From NCBI GenBank assembly GCA_030603695.1, contig JAUVXF010000027.1, positions 1 to 37,204 on the forward strand: DNA of 37,204 bases. The letters run 5' to 3'. Origin of the DNA: Natronohydrobacter sp. (GTDB lineage: Bacteria > Pseudomonadota > Alphaproteobacteria > Rhodobacterales > Rhodobacteraceae). A program made the translations under genes and the position numbers. The notes beneath the pieces were generated by a model, which was not told the DNA's origin, made no database searches, and saw only the letters and a program-made list of their open reading frames with translations. How positions within the stretch are numbered: the first letter of the stretch is position 1; each line of letters opens with the position of its first letter. Shown piece after piece: positions 7,922 through 16,178 of this stretch.

Positions 7922-8800
7922 TTATCCCGGCCAGGCAAAGCTGCGGGTGGCGCGAAGGAAAGCGTTTACTGCGGGTGAGTGGCGCCGACCTGGCACGGTC
8001 ACAATGCATATCTGCCGTTCTACCGAAGGCTCGGTCAATGGCCGCTGCATCAGCCCCGGCAATGTTACCGAATACTCAGGCATAAAGGCAAAGCCGATTC
8101 CTGCCAGCACCATCGCTTGCACCCAGTCCTCGCGTTCCGAGCGGAATCGCGCATAGAGCTTGACCTCCATTTCGGCGCAAACCGCCATCACCATCTCGCG
8201 CATCTCGCAGGCCAGTCGATCTACATAAGGCTCGCCCGACAGATCTCGCAGCGCGATGGCGTTCAGCTTACCCAGCCGGTGTTCAGGCGGAAATACAACA
8301 ACATAACGCTCGGAGTAGAGGGCATGGGTGCGGAGCGCCTCGGCCAGCGGGTCGGTACGGGTCATGATGGCGATGTCGATCTCACCGTCGTTCAGCCGGT
8401 CTGTGAGATCAGAGACAGAGCCTTCGGAGACCGACAGTTCCAGCCCCTTATGCATCTTCTCGAACCACGCAAGGAACCGCGCCAGCCGCAGATGCCCGAC
8501 CGTTGACAACACGCCCAGCCGGATCGGCACCTTTTCCAGCAGCCGGAAGTTCTGCGCGATCATGCGCGCAGTTTCAGCCTCGTCGGCGATGTGCTGAAGA
8601 TGCGGAAGCATCGAGCGGCCGAATTCGCTCAGCAGGATACGGCGGCCCTCGCGATGAAACAGCGTAGCGCCGAGTTCATCTTCAAGCGTCTTGATGCCCT
8701 TGGTCAGCGCCGGTTGCGTGACGTTGCAATCGGTCGCCGCACGCGTGAAGTTCAGGTGCTTCGCCGCGGCCAGCACGTATCGTATCTGCGCCATCTCCAT
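7922..8800 (-). CDS. LysR family transcriptional regulator
   Basis: A 292-residue protein. The HTH is in residues 2-60 (MAQIRYVLAAAKHLNFTRAA, then VTQPALTKGIKTLEDELGATLF), followed by FHREGRRILLSEFG and a two-lobed effector-binding domain from about residue 90. It ends with VNAFLRATRSFA, as usual for the family. ATG 8800 is preceded only by a weak GGTGGGG. It is divergent from the DUF4242 gene at 8953 with 152 bp between them, so it probably regulates that gene, itself, or the neighbouring reductase. The effector is unknown. Confidence 0.9.
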   Translation of the reverse strand: MEMAQIRYVLAAAKHLNFTRAATDCNVTQPALTKGIKTLEDELGATLFHREGRRILLSEFGRSMLPHLQHIADEAETARMIAQNFRLLEKVPIRLGVLSTVGHLRLARFLAWFEKMHKGLELSVSEGSVSDLTDRLNDGEIDIAIMTRTDPLAEALRTHALYSERYVVVFPPEHRLGKLNAIALRDLSGEPYVDRLACEMREMVMAVCAEMEVKLYARFRSEREDWVQAMVLAGIGFAFMPEYSVTLPGLMQRPLTEPSVERQICIVTVPGRRHSPAVNAFLRATRSFAWPG

Positions 8801-8952
8801 GTGCCAGCCCCACCGAAAATTTTCTCACCCCGCTCAGGATACCACGATTGCCACAAACCACAGGTTATTGTTCCATGACCAATCGCCATTTCCCTTCTGT
8901 CCCGAATCCCGCTCTTATACCGCTCTCGTAATAACCAAGCATGGAGGGGAAG

Positions 8953-9216
8953 ATGACGGTCTACATGGTCGAACGCGATCTCAGGGGCATTGCGATGAAC
9001 GATCTGGCAGGGGCGCAGAAGGCGGCCATCGCCACCGCCGAAACCATGCGCGCCGAAGGCATTCCGGTCAGCTACATGCACTCGTCCTTCGTGCCCGGCG
9101 ACGGCCGCTGCATGTGCTTCTTCGAGGGCGAGAGCGCCGAACAGGTCACGGCGCTCAATGACCGCGCGGGGCTGCCCTATCACCGGGTGACCGAGGCGCT
9201 GGACCTGAGGCCCTGA
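8953..9216 (+). CDS. DUF4242 family protein
   Basis: An 87-residue protein. An in-frame ATG at 8941 exists, but GGAGGGG sits at 8943-8949, placing the real start at ATG 8953. The sequence VYMVERDLRGIAMNDLAGAQ, then MRAEGIPVSYMHSSFVPGDG and CMCFFEGESAEQV, matches the DUF4242 pattern: a ferredoxin-like alpha/beta fold, members of which include a described nickel-binding protein. Conserved positions include Glu at ERD, Cys-Met-Cys-Phe-Phe, and the NDRAGLPYHRV end. It has no signal peptide. It is divergent from a LysR regulator and convergent with a ketopantoate-reductase-like gene. Its molecular role is not established. Confidence 0.8.
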   Translation: MTVYMVERDLRGIAMNDLAGAQKAAIATAETMRAEGIPVSYMHSSFVPGDGRCMCFFEGESAEQVTALNDRAGLPYHRVTEALDLRP

Positions 9217-9220
9217 GTTG

Positions 9221-9250
9221 CGCCCATCGGAACGGCGCCCATCGGAACGG
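9221..9250. repeat. Perfect 15-bp tandem duplication
   Basis: CGCCCATCGGAACGG occurs twice head to tail (9221-9235 and 9236-9250) in the short gap between the convergent DUF4242 and reductase genes. It was probably made by slippage. No function is evident. Confidence 0.8.
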
Positions 9251-9296
9251 TGCGACGACCGGCTGGGACCCGCTGCCCGATATGCGGGCACAGGTG

Positions 9297-10220
9297 TCAG
9301 CCGGCCGACCGTCCTGCGGTGTGCAACAGCAACCCCAGCTCGACGGTCGCGTTGGCCGGTGTCGGGATCCCATGCGCAGCGCCGCTGCGCACGACCCGCC
9401 CCGCCAGCCAGGGAAGCTCCAGCCGGTGTCCGGCCAGCAGATCCTCGCACATCGACGCCGTCATGCCGCTAGGCAAGCCTTCGATGAAAGCCATTGTCCG
9501 CTCGATCTGATCTCCCGGCAACGCAACACCTTCGGCCCGCCCCACGGCGACGGCTTCGGCTACAAGGTTGCGCAGGAACGCGGCGGTCCGCTCGGTCTCG
9601 CGGATTGGTCCGATCGGTGCGCGAAACAGCGACGTCGCCCCGCTCAGCCCAACGATGAAGACAAACTTGGCCCAAAGGTCCACCGCGATCTGCGGGCTTG
9701 CCTGGGCTTCGATGCCCGCGCGCGACAGGACATTGACAAGACCGGTCACGCGATCGCTGTGCCCGCCCCCTGGTTCACCAGCGATGATGCGGGCAAAGGG
9801 ACTGCGATGCGCCACCACCCCCGGCGCCGTGATCACGGCCGAGATCTGCGCGACACCGCCAATCAGCCGATCCCGTCCCACAATCGGAGCCAGAAGGTCG
9901 AGCGCGTCAACCCCGTTCTGCAGGACCAGAACCATTGTCTGCGCACCGAGCATCTGCGCCATCTGCTGCGCAGCGGGCTCTGTGTCCCAGAGCTTGACGG
10001 CAAAAAGCACCAGATCGACCGTGCCGAGTTCCGTTGCACTGGCGCTGGCCCGTACCGGCACGCGCTGCTCGCCCCCGGGCCGGCGGACGATCAGGCCCTC
10101 CGCCCGGATCGCCTCAAGATGCCTGCCGCGCGCCAGGGCGACCACCTCGTGCCCGGCATCGGCAAGATACGCGCCAAAGCCTGCACCCACTGCCCCGGGT
10201 CCCACCAGAGCGACTCGCAT
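9297..10220 (-). CDS. Ketopantoate reductase family (PanE/ApbA) enzyme
   Basis: A 307-residue protein. ATG 10220 has GGGAGG five bases upstream, so I prefer it to the GTG at 10226. The N-terminal Rossmann motif GPGAVGAGFGAYLADAGHEV binds NADP, and LFAVKLWDTEPA and LVLQNGVDALD are typical of 2-dehydropantoate 2-reductases. The C-terminal helical domain has DLWAKFVFIVGLSG with the catalytic-type Lys, then MTASMCEDLLAGHRLELPWL with the conserved Ser-Met-x-x-Asp segment. The family reduces 2-dehydropantoate or related 2-oxo acids. Sitting in a regulatory cluster away from pan genes, it may be a paralogue acting on another keto acid. It is convergent with the DUF4242 gene. Confidence 0.85.
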   Translation of the reverse strand: MRVALVGPGAVGAGFGAYLADAGHEVVALARGRHLEAIRAEGLIVRRPGGEQRVPVRASASATELGTVDLVLFAVKLWDTEPAAQQMAQMLGAQTMVLVLQNGVDALDLLAPIVGRDRLIGGVAQISAVITAPGVVAHRSPFARIIAGEPGGGHSDRVTGLVNVLSRAGIEAQASPQIAVDLWAKFVFIVGLSGATSLFRAPIGPIRETERTAAFLRNLVAEAVAVGRAEGVALPGDQIERTMAFIEGLPSGMTASMCEDLLAGHRLELPWLAGRVVRSGAAHGIPTPANATVELGLLLHTAGRSAG

Positions 10221-10313
10221 GCCCACCTCCCATCAGACCTGATGCTGTCCCTTATCGTGTCAGATTTCCCGCAGCTTACCACAAAAAACACTTCGCCCTT
10301 GTATCGTGGAGGA

Positions 10314-10628
10314 TCAGCCAGCCCCCATGCTGCGCCGCCAAGCCACAGCCGCGCCTTCAGCAGCCAGCGCAACGCCAACTTCGATCACCGGGTGCATCAC
10401 GAAGTCGAACAGCGCGAATGTGGAGGCGAGTTGGTGGAGCGCCTCCAGATCGTCCGTTTCCAGAACCGCAAAGCCCCCATATTCGCCCACCCGGACCAGA
10501 AACTGGTGGATAGTGATCGTTTCGGGTGGGGTCCAGTGCTGCATGATCTCCAGCACCCTCTCCTGTGCCGTCTCGGCATCTGCGGCACTTCCCCAGGCAC
10601 GCTCGCGCCAGACCATTACATATTTCAT
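10314..10628 (-). CDS. DUF3303 family protein
   Basis: A 104-residue protein. GGAGG lies seven bases before ATG 10628, ruling out the longer frame. The sequence starts MKYVMVWRERAWGS and continues HWTPPETITIHQFLVRVGEY, then GGFAVLETDDLEALHQLAST and VMHPVIEV. This is the DUF3303 pattern, a small ferredoxin-like alpha/beta fold related to dimeric barrel proteins. It has no signal or membrane segment. It is transcribed in the same direction as the reductase downstream (94 bp gap) and divergently from a LuxR-type regulator with a 20-bp palindrome in between, suggesting that the regulator controls it. Function unknown. Confidence 0.75.
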   Translation of the reverse strand: MKYVMVWRERAWGSAADAETAQERVLEIMQHWTPPETITIHQFLVRVGEYGGFAVLETDDLEALHQLASTFALFDFVMHPVIEVGVALAAEGAAVAWRRSMGAG

Positions 10629-10683
10629 GGTGTATCCTCCATCTGTCAGGAGGTCCGAGAGTTGCACCGTGCGCATTGACAGA

Positions 10684-10703
10684 CTTCACCCGAACGGGTG
10701 AAG
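10684..10703. promoter_or_regulatory. 20-bp palindrome, candidate LuxR-type operator
   Basis: CTTCACCCG and CGGGTGAAG are perfect 9-bp arms around AA. The site lies in the 97-bp gap between the divergent DUF3303 gene (starting at 10628) and the LuxR-type regulator (10726), ending 22 bp before the regulator start. A dyad of this size and place is what a LuxR/NarL dimer would bind. Confidence 0.6.
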
Positions 10704-10725
10704 ATCACAGTCTGGGGAGCCGAAA

Positions 10726-11865
10726 ATGGACGAGAATCGCCTGCACGCGCTGATCGGCGAGATCTACGAGCTTTGCCTCGACCCCGAACGCATGGCAGAC
10801 GCAGGGCGAACCATCGAGAAGGCGCTCGGCATCGGCAGCTCCATCCACTTCCTGTCGAAGCAGAGCAACGGGCGGATGGTCGAACTCCTGTCCGCCTCGG
10901 AGAATTTCGACGCCGATGCCCGGCGCGACTATGCCGCGCACTACCACGACCGGAATGTCTGGTTTCAGCGCGCCCTGCCGCGTCCGCCTCCTGTCGTCGT
11001 GCGCGGCGAAGAGCTGATCGAGGAGCAGGACTTCCTGCGCACCGAGTTCTGCGCCGACTGGTGCTCGCGCGTGGACATCTTTCACATGATCGGCTGCACC
11101 TATCCGCTTCCGGGCGGTCTAGTGGGTGGCAGCGGCGTGCACCGGACCCGCCGGCAAGGCGCGTTCGATGAGGCCGACAAACGGCTCTACGCGATGCTGA
11201 TGGGCCACTTCGCCCGGGCGGTCGATCTGTCGCTTCGGCTCGGCGCGTCCGCGGGACAGGTCGGCATAGCGCCTGACATCGTCGAGGCGCTCGCGCTCGG
11301 CGTGATCCTTCTCGATGCCGACCGTCGGGTGATACAGGCCAACCGTGTAGCCGAAGCCGTGCTCGCCCGGCGCCACTGGCTGACCGTCGTGGACGGTCGG
11401 CTGCGGACCATTCATCACGGCAGCCTCGGCCTTCTGTCCTGGCGCATCGCCGAGGCGGCCCGGACCGGCGCGGGCGTGGGCCTGGATCCCGGCACGGTAC
11501 TGCGCCTGCGCGCACCCGGGGGCGCGGCGCTGCAGGTCCTGATCGCACCATTCCGCGTCGCGACCGGGGCATGGGGAGCCCGACGACCTACGGCGGCCCT
11601 TCTGTTCCGCGACCCGGACAGCGCGGTCGCTCCGCAGGGCACCAGCATCTCGGCCGTCTATGCCCTGAGTCCGGCCGAGGGTCGCCTCGTCGCCCTGCTC
11701 GTCGCCGGCTTCAGCCTGACCGAAGCCGCCAGTCGCGCCGGGATCAGCCTCAACACCGCCAAGACCCAGCTGAAATCCGTCTTCGCGCGCACGGGTTTCA
11801 CGCGCCAGGCCCAGTTGGTTGCCGATGTCCGCGCGAATCCCTTGATCGGCATTCTGGCCGGTTGA
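10726..11865 (+). CDS. LuxR-type HTH transcriptional regulator
   Basis: A 379-residue protein. GGGGAG lies six bases before ATG 10726. The C-terminal HTH is in residues about 315-370: YALSPAEGRLVALLVAGFSL, then TEAASRAGISLNTAKTQLKS and VFARTGFTRQAQLV, the LuxR/FixJ-type helix-turn-helix. The N-terminal 150 residues form an uncharacterised sensory region. The middle (about 185-250, ALALGVILLDADRRVIQANR) resembles a PAS domain. It has no acyl-homoserine-lactone-binding signature and no receiver aspartate. The same build occurs in rhodobacterial and rhizobial regulators of unknown signal. A 20-bp palindrome directly upstream suggests autoregulation together with the divergent DUF3303 gene. Confidence 0.85.
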   Translation: MDENRLHALIGEIYELCLDPERMADAGRTIEKALGIGSSIHFLSKQSNGRMVELLSASENFDADARRDYAAHYHDRNVWFQRALPRPPPVVVRGEELIEEQDFLRTEFCADWCSRVDIFHMIGCTYPLPGGLVGGSGVHRTRRQGAFDEADKRLYAMLMGHFARAVDLSLRLGASAGQVGIAPDIVEALALGVILLDADRRVIQANRVAEAVLARRHWLTVVDGRLRTIHHGSLGLLSWRIAEAARTGAGVGLDPGTVLRLRAPGGAALQVLIAPFRVATGAWGARRPTAALLFRDPDSAVAPQGTSISAVYALSPAEGRLVALLVAGFSLTEAASRAGISLNTAKTQLKSVFARTGFTRQAQLVADVRANPLIGILAG

Positions 11866-11949
11866 ATCGCTGCGTGTTCTCCCAATCGTCATGCGGTTTG
11901 ATGTGAGCGTTGGCCTGAGCTTTCATGGCTGCCCGTCGCCTGAGATTGT

Positions 11950-12816
11950 CTAGGCAACCCCACGATGCTCTGCGCTCATCGCCATTGCCGCTGTCAGTTG
12001 GGGTGTCGCGCAGGGCTGCCAGTTGAACCGGGCTGTCGTGGCAACAAAGCCGCAGCGCAGGATGTTGTGAAACGAATGTTGCGGATCACCCGCCGCGGGC
12101 AGCCCAGTGCAGGTGTGAACGCGGGTCAGACCACGCGCATCGGCAAGTTGCAGGCGATGCGCCATTAGCGCGCCCTGAACACCACGACACCGAAACGCCG
12201 GGTCGGTGGCATCCCAGTCGATCCAACCAAGGCCGCCGTCGACAAACAGGGCGCCCGTGCCTGCGAGCTTGCCGTCGATCTCGGCGAGGAAGATCGCCCA
12301 TCGGGGATCATGGCCCAGACGCGCAAGCCAGGGTTCGGCCTGCGATCCCAGATCGAAGGCCGCACAGACGATGCGGGCGGCAATGGCGGCTTCGGCTGTG
12401 TCGGGTGTTACTTGCCTGATGACGACCGCTGTCTTCGTCGGCAGCGCGGTGCCGGGCAGGCGCTCGAACTTCTGCCAGGCCCGTGCAGGAATCATCCCAG
12501 CTTGCGCAGCCGCGGCTTGCATGTCGTCCATAGCTGAGGCGAGGTGCAAAAAAAACCGCTGGGTGCCCATGGCGCGGTATTCAGTCGCGACGGCTCCGAG
12601 GGTGTCAGGACGCACCCCGAAGGCCCGGTTGATAACGATGGCCGAGGCTGGAAGGCGCGCGGCGATGGACAGCCGGGCACCGGCGCGATCGTGCCAGGCT
12701 AGGCCCAGCTCGTTCTGCAAGGCGGGCGTTGCTTGTGCATGCAGGCTGGACAGCGCCGCTGCCTCGATGGCTTCACCTTCGACGATGTGGTGAAAGCCGG
12801 TTTGCGGGATGTGCAC
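11950..12816 (-). CDS. GNAT-like acetyltransferase family protein
   Basis: A 288-residue protein. AAGGAG before the GTG at 12816 fixes the start; the ATG at 12870 would overlap the upstream gene. The C-terminal half looks like a GNAT fold: FLAEIDGKLAGTGALFVDGG, then GWIDWDATDPAFRCRGVQGA (the CoA-binding RxxGxxxA-like loop) and HNILRCGFVATTARFNWQP. The N-terminal half (about 1-140) is unassigned and may be a diverged second GNAT domain. It is last in a minus-strand operon of three genes and starts 26 bp after the TPR-protein gene. The substrate is unknown. Confidence 0.65.
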   Translation of the reverse strand: MHIPQTGFHHIVEGEAIEAAALSSLHAQATPALQNELGLAWHDRAGARLSIAARLPASAIVINRAFGVRPDTLGAVATEYRAMGTQRFFLHLASAMDDMQAAAAQAGMIPARAWQKFERLPGTALPTKTAVVIRQVTPDTAEAAIAARIVCAAFDLGSQAEPWLARLGHDPRWAIFLAEIDGKLAGTGALFVDGGLGWIDWDATDPAFRCRGVQGALMAHRLQLADARGLTRVHTCTGLPAAGDPQHSFHNILRCGFVATTARFNWQPCATPQLTAAMAMSAEHRGVA

Positions 12817-12841
12817 GTTTCTCTCCTTAGTTCCGTGTTGG

Positions 12842-14155
12842 TCATGCGTCCGCAGGCAACATGCGGGCACGGTTTTGAAAGCTGCGGTTGACCGGGCTGT
12901 GAGGGCGCAGGGCCAAGCGCTCGGCGGCCATGGCCTCGGCCATGTCGACCATACCGGCGCGCAGCGCGGCCTCGGTCAGTGTCCAGTCGATCACATCGCG
13001 TTGGGCATGACTACCGCCAAAGGCATTGACGATGTGCCGCGCGGACCAGAGCCGATTGGCCGCGTCGCGGTGGCGTCCGGCGCGGAAGGCGGCGAAGCCT
13101 TCGACCAGCGGGCGGCCGAAGCGGCCGATCCAGTCGCCTGTTTCGCAACCGCCAGCGCCGGTCATGCGAGCGAGCATGGCCTCGACCGCGTCGTGCCGCC
13201 CGGCGCCTAGATGTGCCATTGCGGCGTGGAAATCGTTGAACGGATAAAGCCGTCCGTCAGCGAGCACTTCCCAGGCGTCCGAGACGGCAGACCAGCGGTC
13301 GCCGACATCGACCCCCATTAGGTCAAGCCGCCACAGCAGCGCGGCTGCATCCACGAGATCTTGTGCCGTGGCTCCGCCGCCCACAGGACCGTCGAACAGC
13401 GCCAGAGCCGCCGCGGGATCATCTAGTTCGATGTGGCACAACGCCAGATGCCACCAGTTGTGAACCTTCAGGAAGTTCTCTTCTGCCGCCCAATGCGCCT
13501 CGCGCCCCGTGATCCATACAAGACCCTCGACAGGGCGGCACTGCATTTCCATAACGTGGGCCACAGCATGATGCGCCCAGCAGTCGCGCGGATCAGCCTC
13601 GACCGCCGCGCGCCCCACTTCCTCGGCACGGGCATGGTCTCCGGTTTCCTCCAGGCCGAACGCATGCATGCCCAGCAGAAAGGACCGCCCCGGCACGCCG
13701 TCCCAGTGCGGCAGGGCGCGCGCGATCCGGTCGCGCAAGGAGCGGGCATCGGCGCGCAGGAAATCCAGCAGGTGCCCCGCTTGAAGCGCGGTCAGATCGC
13801 GCGGAAAGCGCAGTGAGTGGAGTTCCAGAAACCGGGCGGCCCGCGTCCATTCCCCTGCAAGGGTCGCCTTGAGCGCGGTCATGTGGCCTGCGGCGCGTTC
13901 GTCGAGGACAAGGCCCGCGACCTCGTCCATCATGGTCCGCGCGGCGGCGGCTGCCTCTGGCTCGGTGGCGAGTGCAAAGCACCAGGCCTTGGCGAGATGC
14001 GCCATGGCGCAGCCCGGTGCCTCGGCAATGGCTGTGTCGAACAGGCTGACCGGATCGCCGGAATATGTGACGAAGGCCTCGCATCCGGCGTCGAACAGGT
14101 CGCGTGCGGCGGCGCTAGCCCCTGAAAGAGGGTTTGAGTGGCGGTCGAGGAGCAT
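12842..14155 (-). CDS. TPR protein, TTC38-like
   Basis: A 437-residue protein. ATG 14155 follows AAGGA eight bases upstream; the longer frame has no support. It is alpha-helical throughout, with repeating helix pairs typical of tetratricopeptide proteins (AGCEAFVTYSGDPVSLFDTA, then AHLAKAWCFALATEPEAAAA and SFLLGMHAFGLEETGDHARA). The His-rich block WAHHAVAHVMEMQCRP and VHNWWHLALCHIELD is the signature of TTC38-like proteins. No signal peptide or membrane segment is seen, so it is cytoplasmic. It is the middle gene of the operon with a one-TM protein upstream and a GNAT-like protein downstream. The His block could bind metal, but no biochemical role is known to me. Confidence 0.8.
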   Translation of the reverse strand: MLLDRHSNPLSGASAAARDLFDAGCEAFVTYSGDPVSLFDTAIAEAPGCAMAHLAKAWCFALATEPEAAAAARTMMDEVAGLVLDERAAGHMTALKATLAGEWTRAARFLELHSLRFPRDLTALQAGHLLDFLRADARSLRDRIARALPHWDGVPGRSFLLGMHAFGLEETGDHARAEEVGRAAVEADPRDCWAHHAVAHVMEMQCRPVEGLVWITGREAHWAAEENFLKVHNWWHLALCHIELDDPAAALALFDGPVGGGATAQDLVDAAALLWRLDLMGVDVGDRWSAVSDAWEVLADGRLYPFNDFHAAMAHLGAGRHDAVEAMLARMTGAGGCETGDWIGRFGRPLVEGFAAFRAGRHRDAANRLWSARHIVNAFGGSHAQRDVIDWTLTEAALRAGMVDMAEAMAAERLALRPHSPVNRSFQNRARMLPADA

Positions 14156-14184
14156 GTCTGAGGTCCTTGAGAAATTGATGGCAG

Positions 14185-14448
14185 TCAGGGAATGGCGATG
14201 AGCGATGGGGTAAGCGTTGCACCCGATTGCCCGCGATCGATCCACCCTGCGGCGAGAATCAGGACCGCGAGAATTACCAGCCAGAACAAGGTGCTGCGCG
14301 GACTTACGCCGCTGTGGAGCGAAGATATCGGCATCGGATCGAGCCTGTACCAGTCGCCGCGCCTTGGACGCGCCCGCCGGGCAGTGTGGTTATGAATGTT
14401 TGGGCAAGGCGAAGCGCCCCGGCAAAGAAGGCCGATTTCGAAGTTCAT
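14185..14448 (-). CDS. Small one-TM membrane protein
   Basis: An 87-residue protein. AAAGG eight bases before ATG 14448 supports this start. The first 50 residues are polar with many Arg and several Cys. A single membrane segment lies at about residues 54-72 (STLFWLVILAVLILAAGW), followed by a short tail. It starts the minus-strand operon leading to the TPR and GNAT-like genes, and its stop is 29 bp before the next start. I do not recognise a family. A shorter form from the internal Met of MPISSLHSG would still keep the membrane segment. Confidence 0.5.
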   Translation of the reverse strand: MNFEIGLLCRGASPCPNIHNHTARRARPRRGDWYRLDPMPISSLHSGVSPRSTLFWLVILAVLILAAGWIDRGQSGATLTPSLIAIP

Positions 14449-14486
14449 GGTGTTGCCTTTCGCTTTGTCTGCGGTGTTGCAGGTCA

Positions 14487-14512
14487 GGTAGAATGGATGC
14501 GCAGCTTCTACC
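14487..14512. promoter_or_regulatory. Inverted repeat in the TetR divergent region
   Basis: GGTAGAA (14487-14493) and TTCTACC (14506-14512) form a perfect 7-bp inverted repeat with a 12-base spacer. It lies in the 218-bp gap between the divergent one-TM-protein operon and the TetR gene, 38 bp before the operon's first start codon. It is a candidate TetR operator, unproven. Confidence 0.35.
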
Positions 14513-14666
14513 GCAACCACGGGCCCCCGACCCAGTGGCGCTATGGTCAGGTTGTTGCAGAAACCTGTTCTCTGAACGTAAACATGGTGTTATCGTCAGA
14601 ATAGGGTGACGGACACTATCCCCCACAGGAATTTCTAACCAGAAAACCGACTGGAGGTGCAGTAAA

Positions 14667-15305
14667 ATGACCGGTGCGCGGATGTCGAAGGGGGAAGCCA
14701 CGCGACAGCGCATCCTCGACGCCGCGCAGGCCGCAATCTTGGAGAAGGGTTTCACAGCCACCTCGATCGACGAGTTGATCGCAGAATGCGCCCTTACCAA
14801 GGGCGGCTTCTTCTATCACTTCAAGGACAAGAACGACCTCGCGAAAGCCATGCTGCGCCGCTACATCGCCGAGGACGAGGAAGTTTATGACCGCATCTTC
14901 GGGCAGGCGCGGGCGCTGGTGGATGATCCGCTTCAGGTGTTCCTGCTGGGGCTAAAGCTGCTCGCCGACGTGATGGGCGACATGCCGAACGGCCATCCCG
15001 GCTGCGTGGTTGCTGTATCATGCTATTATGAGCGTATGTTCGACAGCGAGTTGAAGGCGATCAACACCGAGGCAGCGCTGCAATGGCGACGACGGTTTCG
15101 TGCAATGCTGGACGAGGTTGGAACTCGGTACAGGCCGCGCGAGCCGATCAACCTCGACGAACTCGCCGATATGGTGTCCACGGTCCTCGAGGGAGGGATC
15201 GTCATGGCCAAGGCGCTTGGCGATCCGGTTTCACTCAAGCGCCAGATCCTGACGTTTCGCGCGCTCGTGCAAGCCTTGTTCGTTCCTTTGCCTGAGTATA
15301 CTTGA
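14667..15305 (+). CDS. TetR/AcrR family transcriptional regulator
   Basis: A 212-residue protein. GGAGG lies nine bases before ATG 14667; an in-frame ATG at 14682 is an alternative. The N-terminal HTH is clear: ATRQRILDAAQAAILEKGFT, then ATSIDELIAECALTKGGFFY and HFKDKNDLAKAMLRRYI (residues 12-68). The C-terminal helical ligand-binding domain includes GHPGCVVAVSCYYERMFD, which resembles the C-terminal domain of some YbiH/AcrR-like regulators. It is divergent from the operon of one-TM, TPR and GNAT-like genes and is the natural candidate to repress it. The ligand is unknown. Confidence 0.9.
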   Translation: MTGARMSKGEATRQRILDAAQAAILEKGFTATSIDELIAECALTKGGFFYHFKDKNDLAKAMLRRYIAEDEEVYDRIFGQARALVDDPLQVFLLGLKLLADVMGDMPNGHPGCVVAVSCYYERMFDSELKAINTEAALQWRRRFRAMLDEVGTRYRPREPINLDELADMVSTVLEGGIVMAKALGDPVSLKRQILTFRALVQALFVPLPEYT

Positions 15306-15865
15306 TGCACAGCGCGCGGTGGGTCCTCTCCCCAGCGAAAAGTCACACAGGCCGCGGGAACGGCACTGCGCTACGTTCTAGCTTGATCGTGATTTGCCGG
15401 TCTAAGCCTACCGATCTGCAAGGACGTCGCGCAGAACATCCGCAACTGGTGCGCTGCGGTGGTCCGGCGGAGAACGTGAACATCTTGACATCTTCGAATC
15501 CGGCATCCTCCAGAAACAGATTGATAGCTAAAGTGCCTGAACGCTGGCTGAAGGGCAGGACTTCGAAATGCTGCTGATTTGCCGCAACGCAGGAAATATA
15601 CGGCCACCCGCACTGATGTGGGGCGGCGTGGGCACATCCTTTCGAGCATGCCTGAGCTGCAGTGTAGATTAGATGGCTCTGCAGGCGGCAACCCCACCGC
15701 TGCATGGTGTGTATCGCCGCGGCATGGCGATATTAACTGTGCGATCGTTCGGGCGGGTGGGTGCAGAGCTGGGGCAGGCATTGGCGTCAGCAGAGATGCT
15801 GATAAGAACGTTATGGAGCAAGCCTGTGTAGCCGCAGGAGTTCAAGATTTGGGAGATGGACGAAG
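15306..15865. other. Gene-poor stretch with no assignable gene
   Basis: This 560-bp part carries several short overlapping frames in both directions, none with a good ribosome site or recognised motif. One minus-strand frame (about 15400-15560) contains GTLAINLFLEDAGFEDVKMF, faintly like a methyltransferase C-terminus, but it is isolated and I do not call it a gene. It may be decayed DNA next to the toxin-antitoxin island. Confidence 0.4.
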
Positions 15866-16057
15866 ATGACATCTGCTCGTAGAGCAAACACTGGCGATAA
15901 AATAAATCCTGCTGATAATAATAGATCATGGACGCAGGCAGACGCCGATAGCGTTCCTATGCCTGCGTTGCCCACAGCAAACATGAAGCAAGTAGCTAAC
16001 AGGTTCAGACGGGCAGTTGCGGAGTGGCTTCAAGTTGAAAAGCGCAGCGAAAATTGA
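15866..16057 (+). CDS. Small hypothetical protein
   Basis: A 63-residue basic protein. GGGAG lies about ten bases before ATG 15866. The N-terminal half is polar and likely disordered (MTSARRANTGDKINPADNNR). The C-terminal half could form an amphipathic helix (MKQVANRFRRAVAEWLQVEK). It has no signal, membrane segment or known motif. The local base composition is lower in GC than the core genes nearby. It may be real or a chance frame in a gene-poor region. Confidence 0.3.
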   Translation: MTSARRANTGDKINPADNNRSWTQADADSVPMPALPTANMKQVANRFRRAVAEWLQVEKRSEN

Positions 16058-16178
16058 CTTCGACCATTTCGCGCGAAGAAAATTACGCTGATTTTGCAGG
16101 CGGCGGTGAGGTTGTGTCGCCAAACGCTTGAAACGGACCAGAAGGCGGTCCATATCTCATGGGTCGAAGGAGGTTACC

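Noticed and set aside
9282-10679. Long + strand open frame of 465 codons
   Set aside because: It is antisense to the ketopantoate-reductase-like and DUF3303 genes, both of which have ribosome sites and family motifs.
10646-11572. Minus-strand open frame of 308 codons
   Set aside because: It is Arg/Pro/Ser-rich and antisense to the LuxR-type regulator, with no motif or ribosome site.
14450-14604. + strand frame reading VEWMRSFYRNHGPPTQWRYG before the TetR gene
   Set aside because: It looked briefly like a transposase tail, but it has no start or ribosome site, overlaps the divergent promoter region and matches no family I can name.
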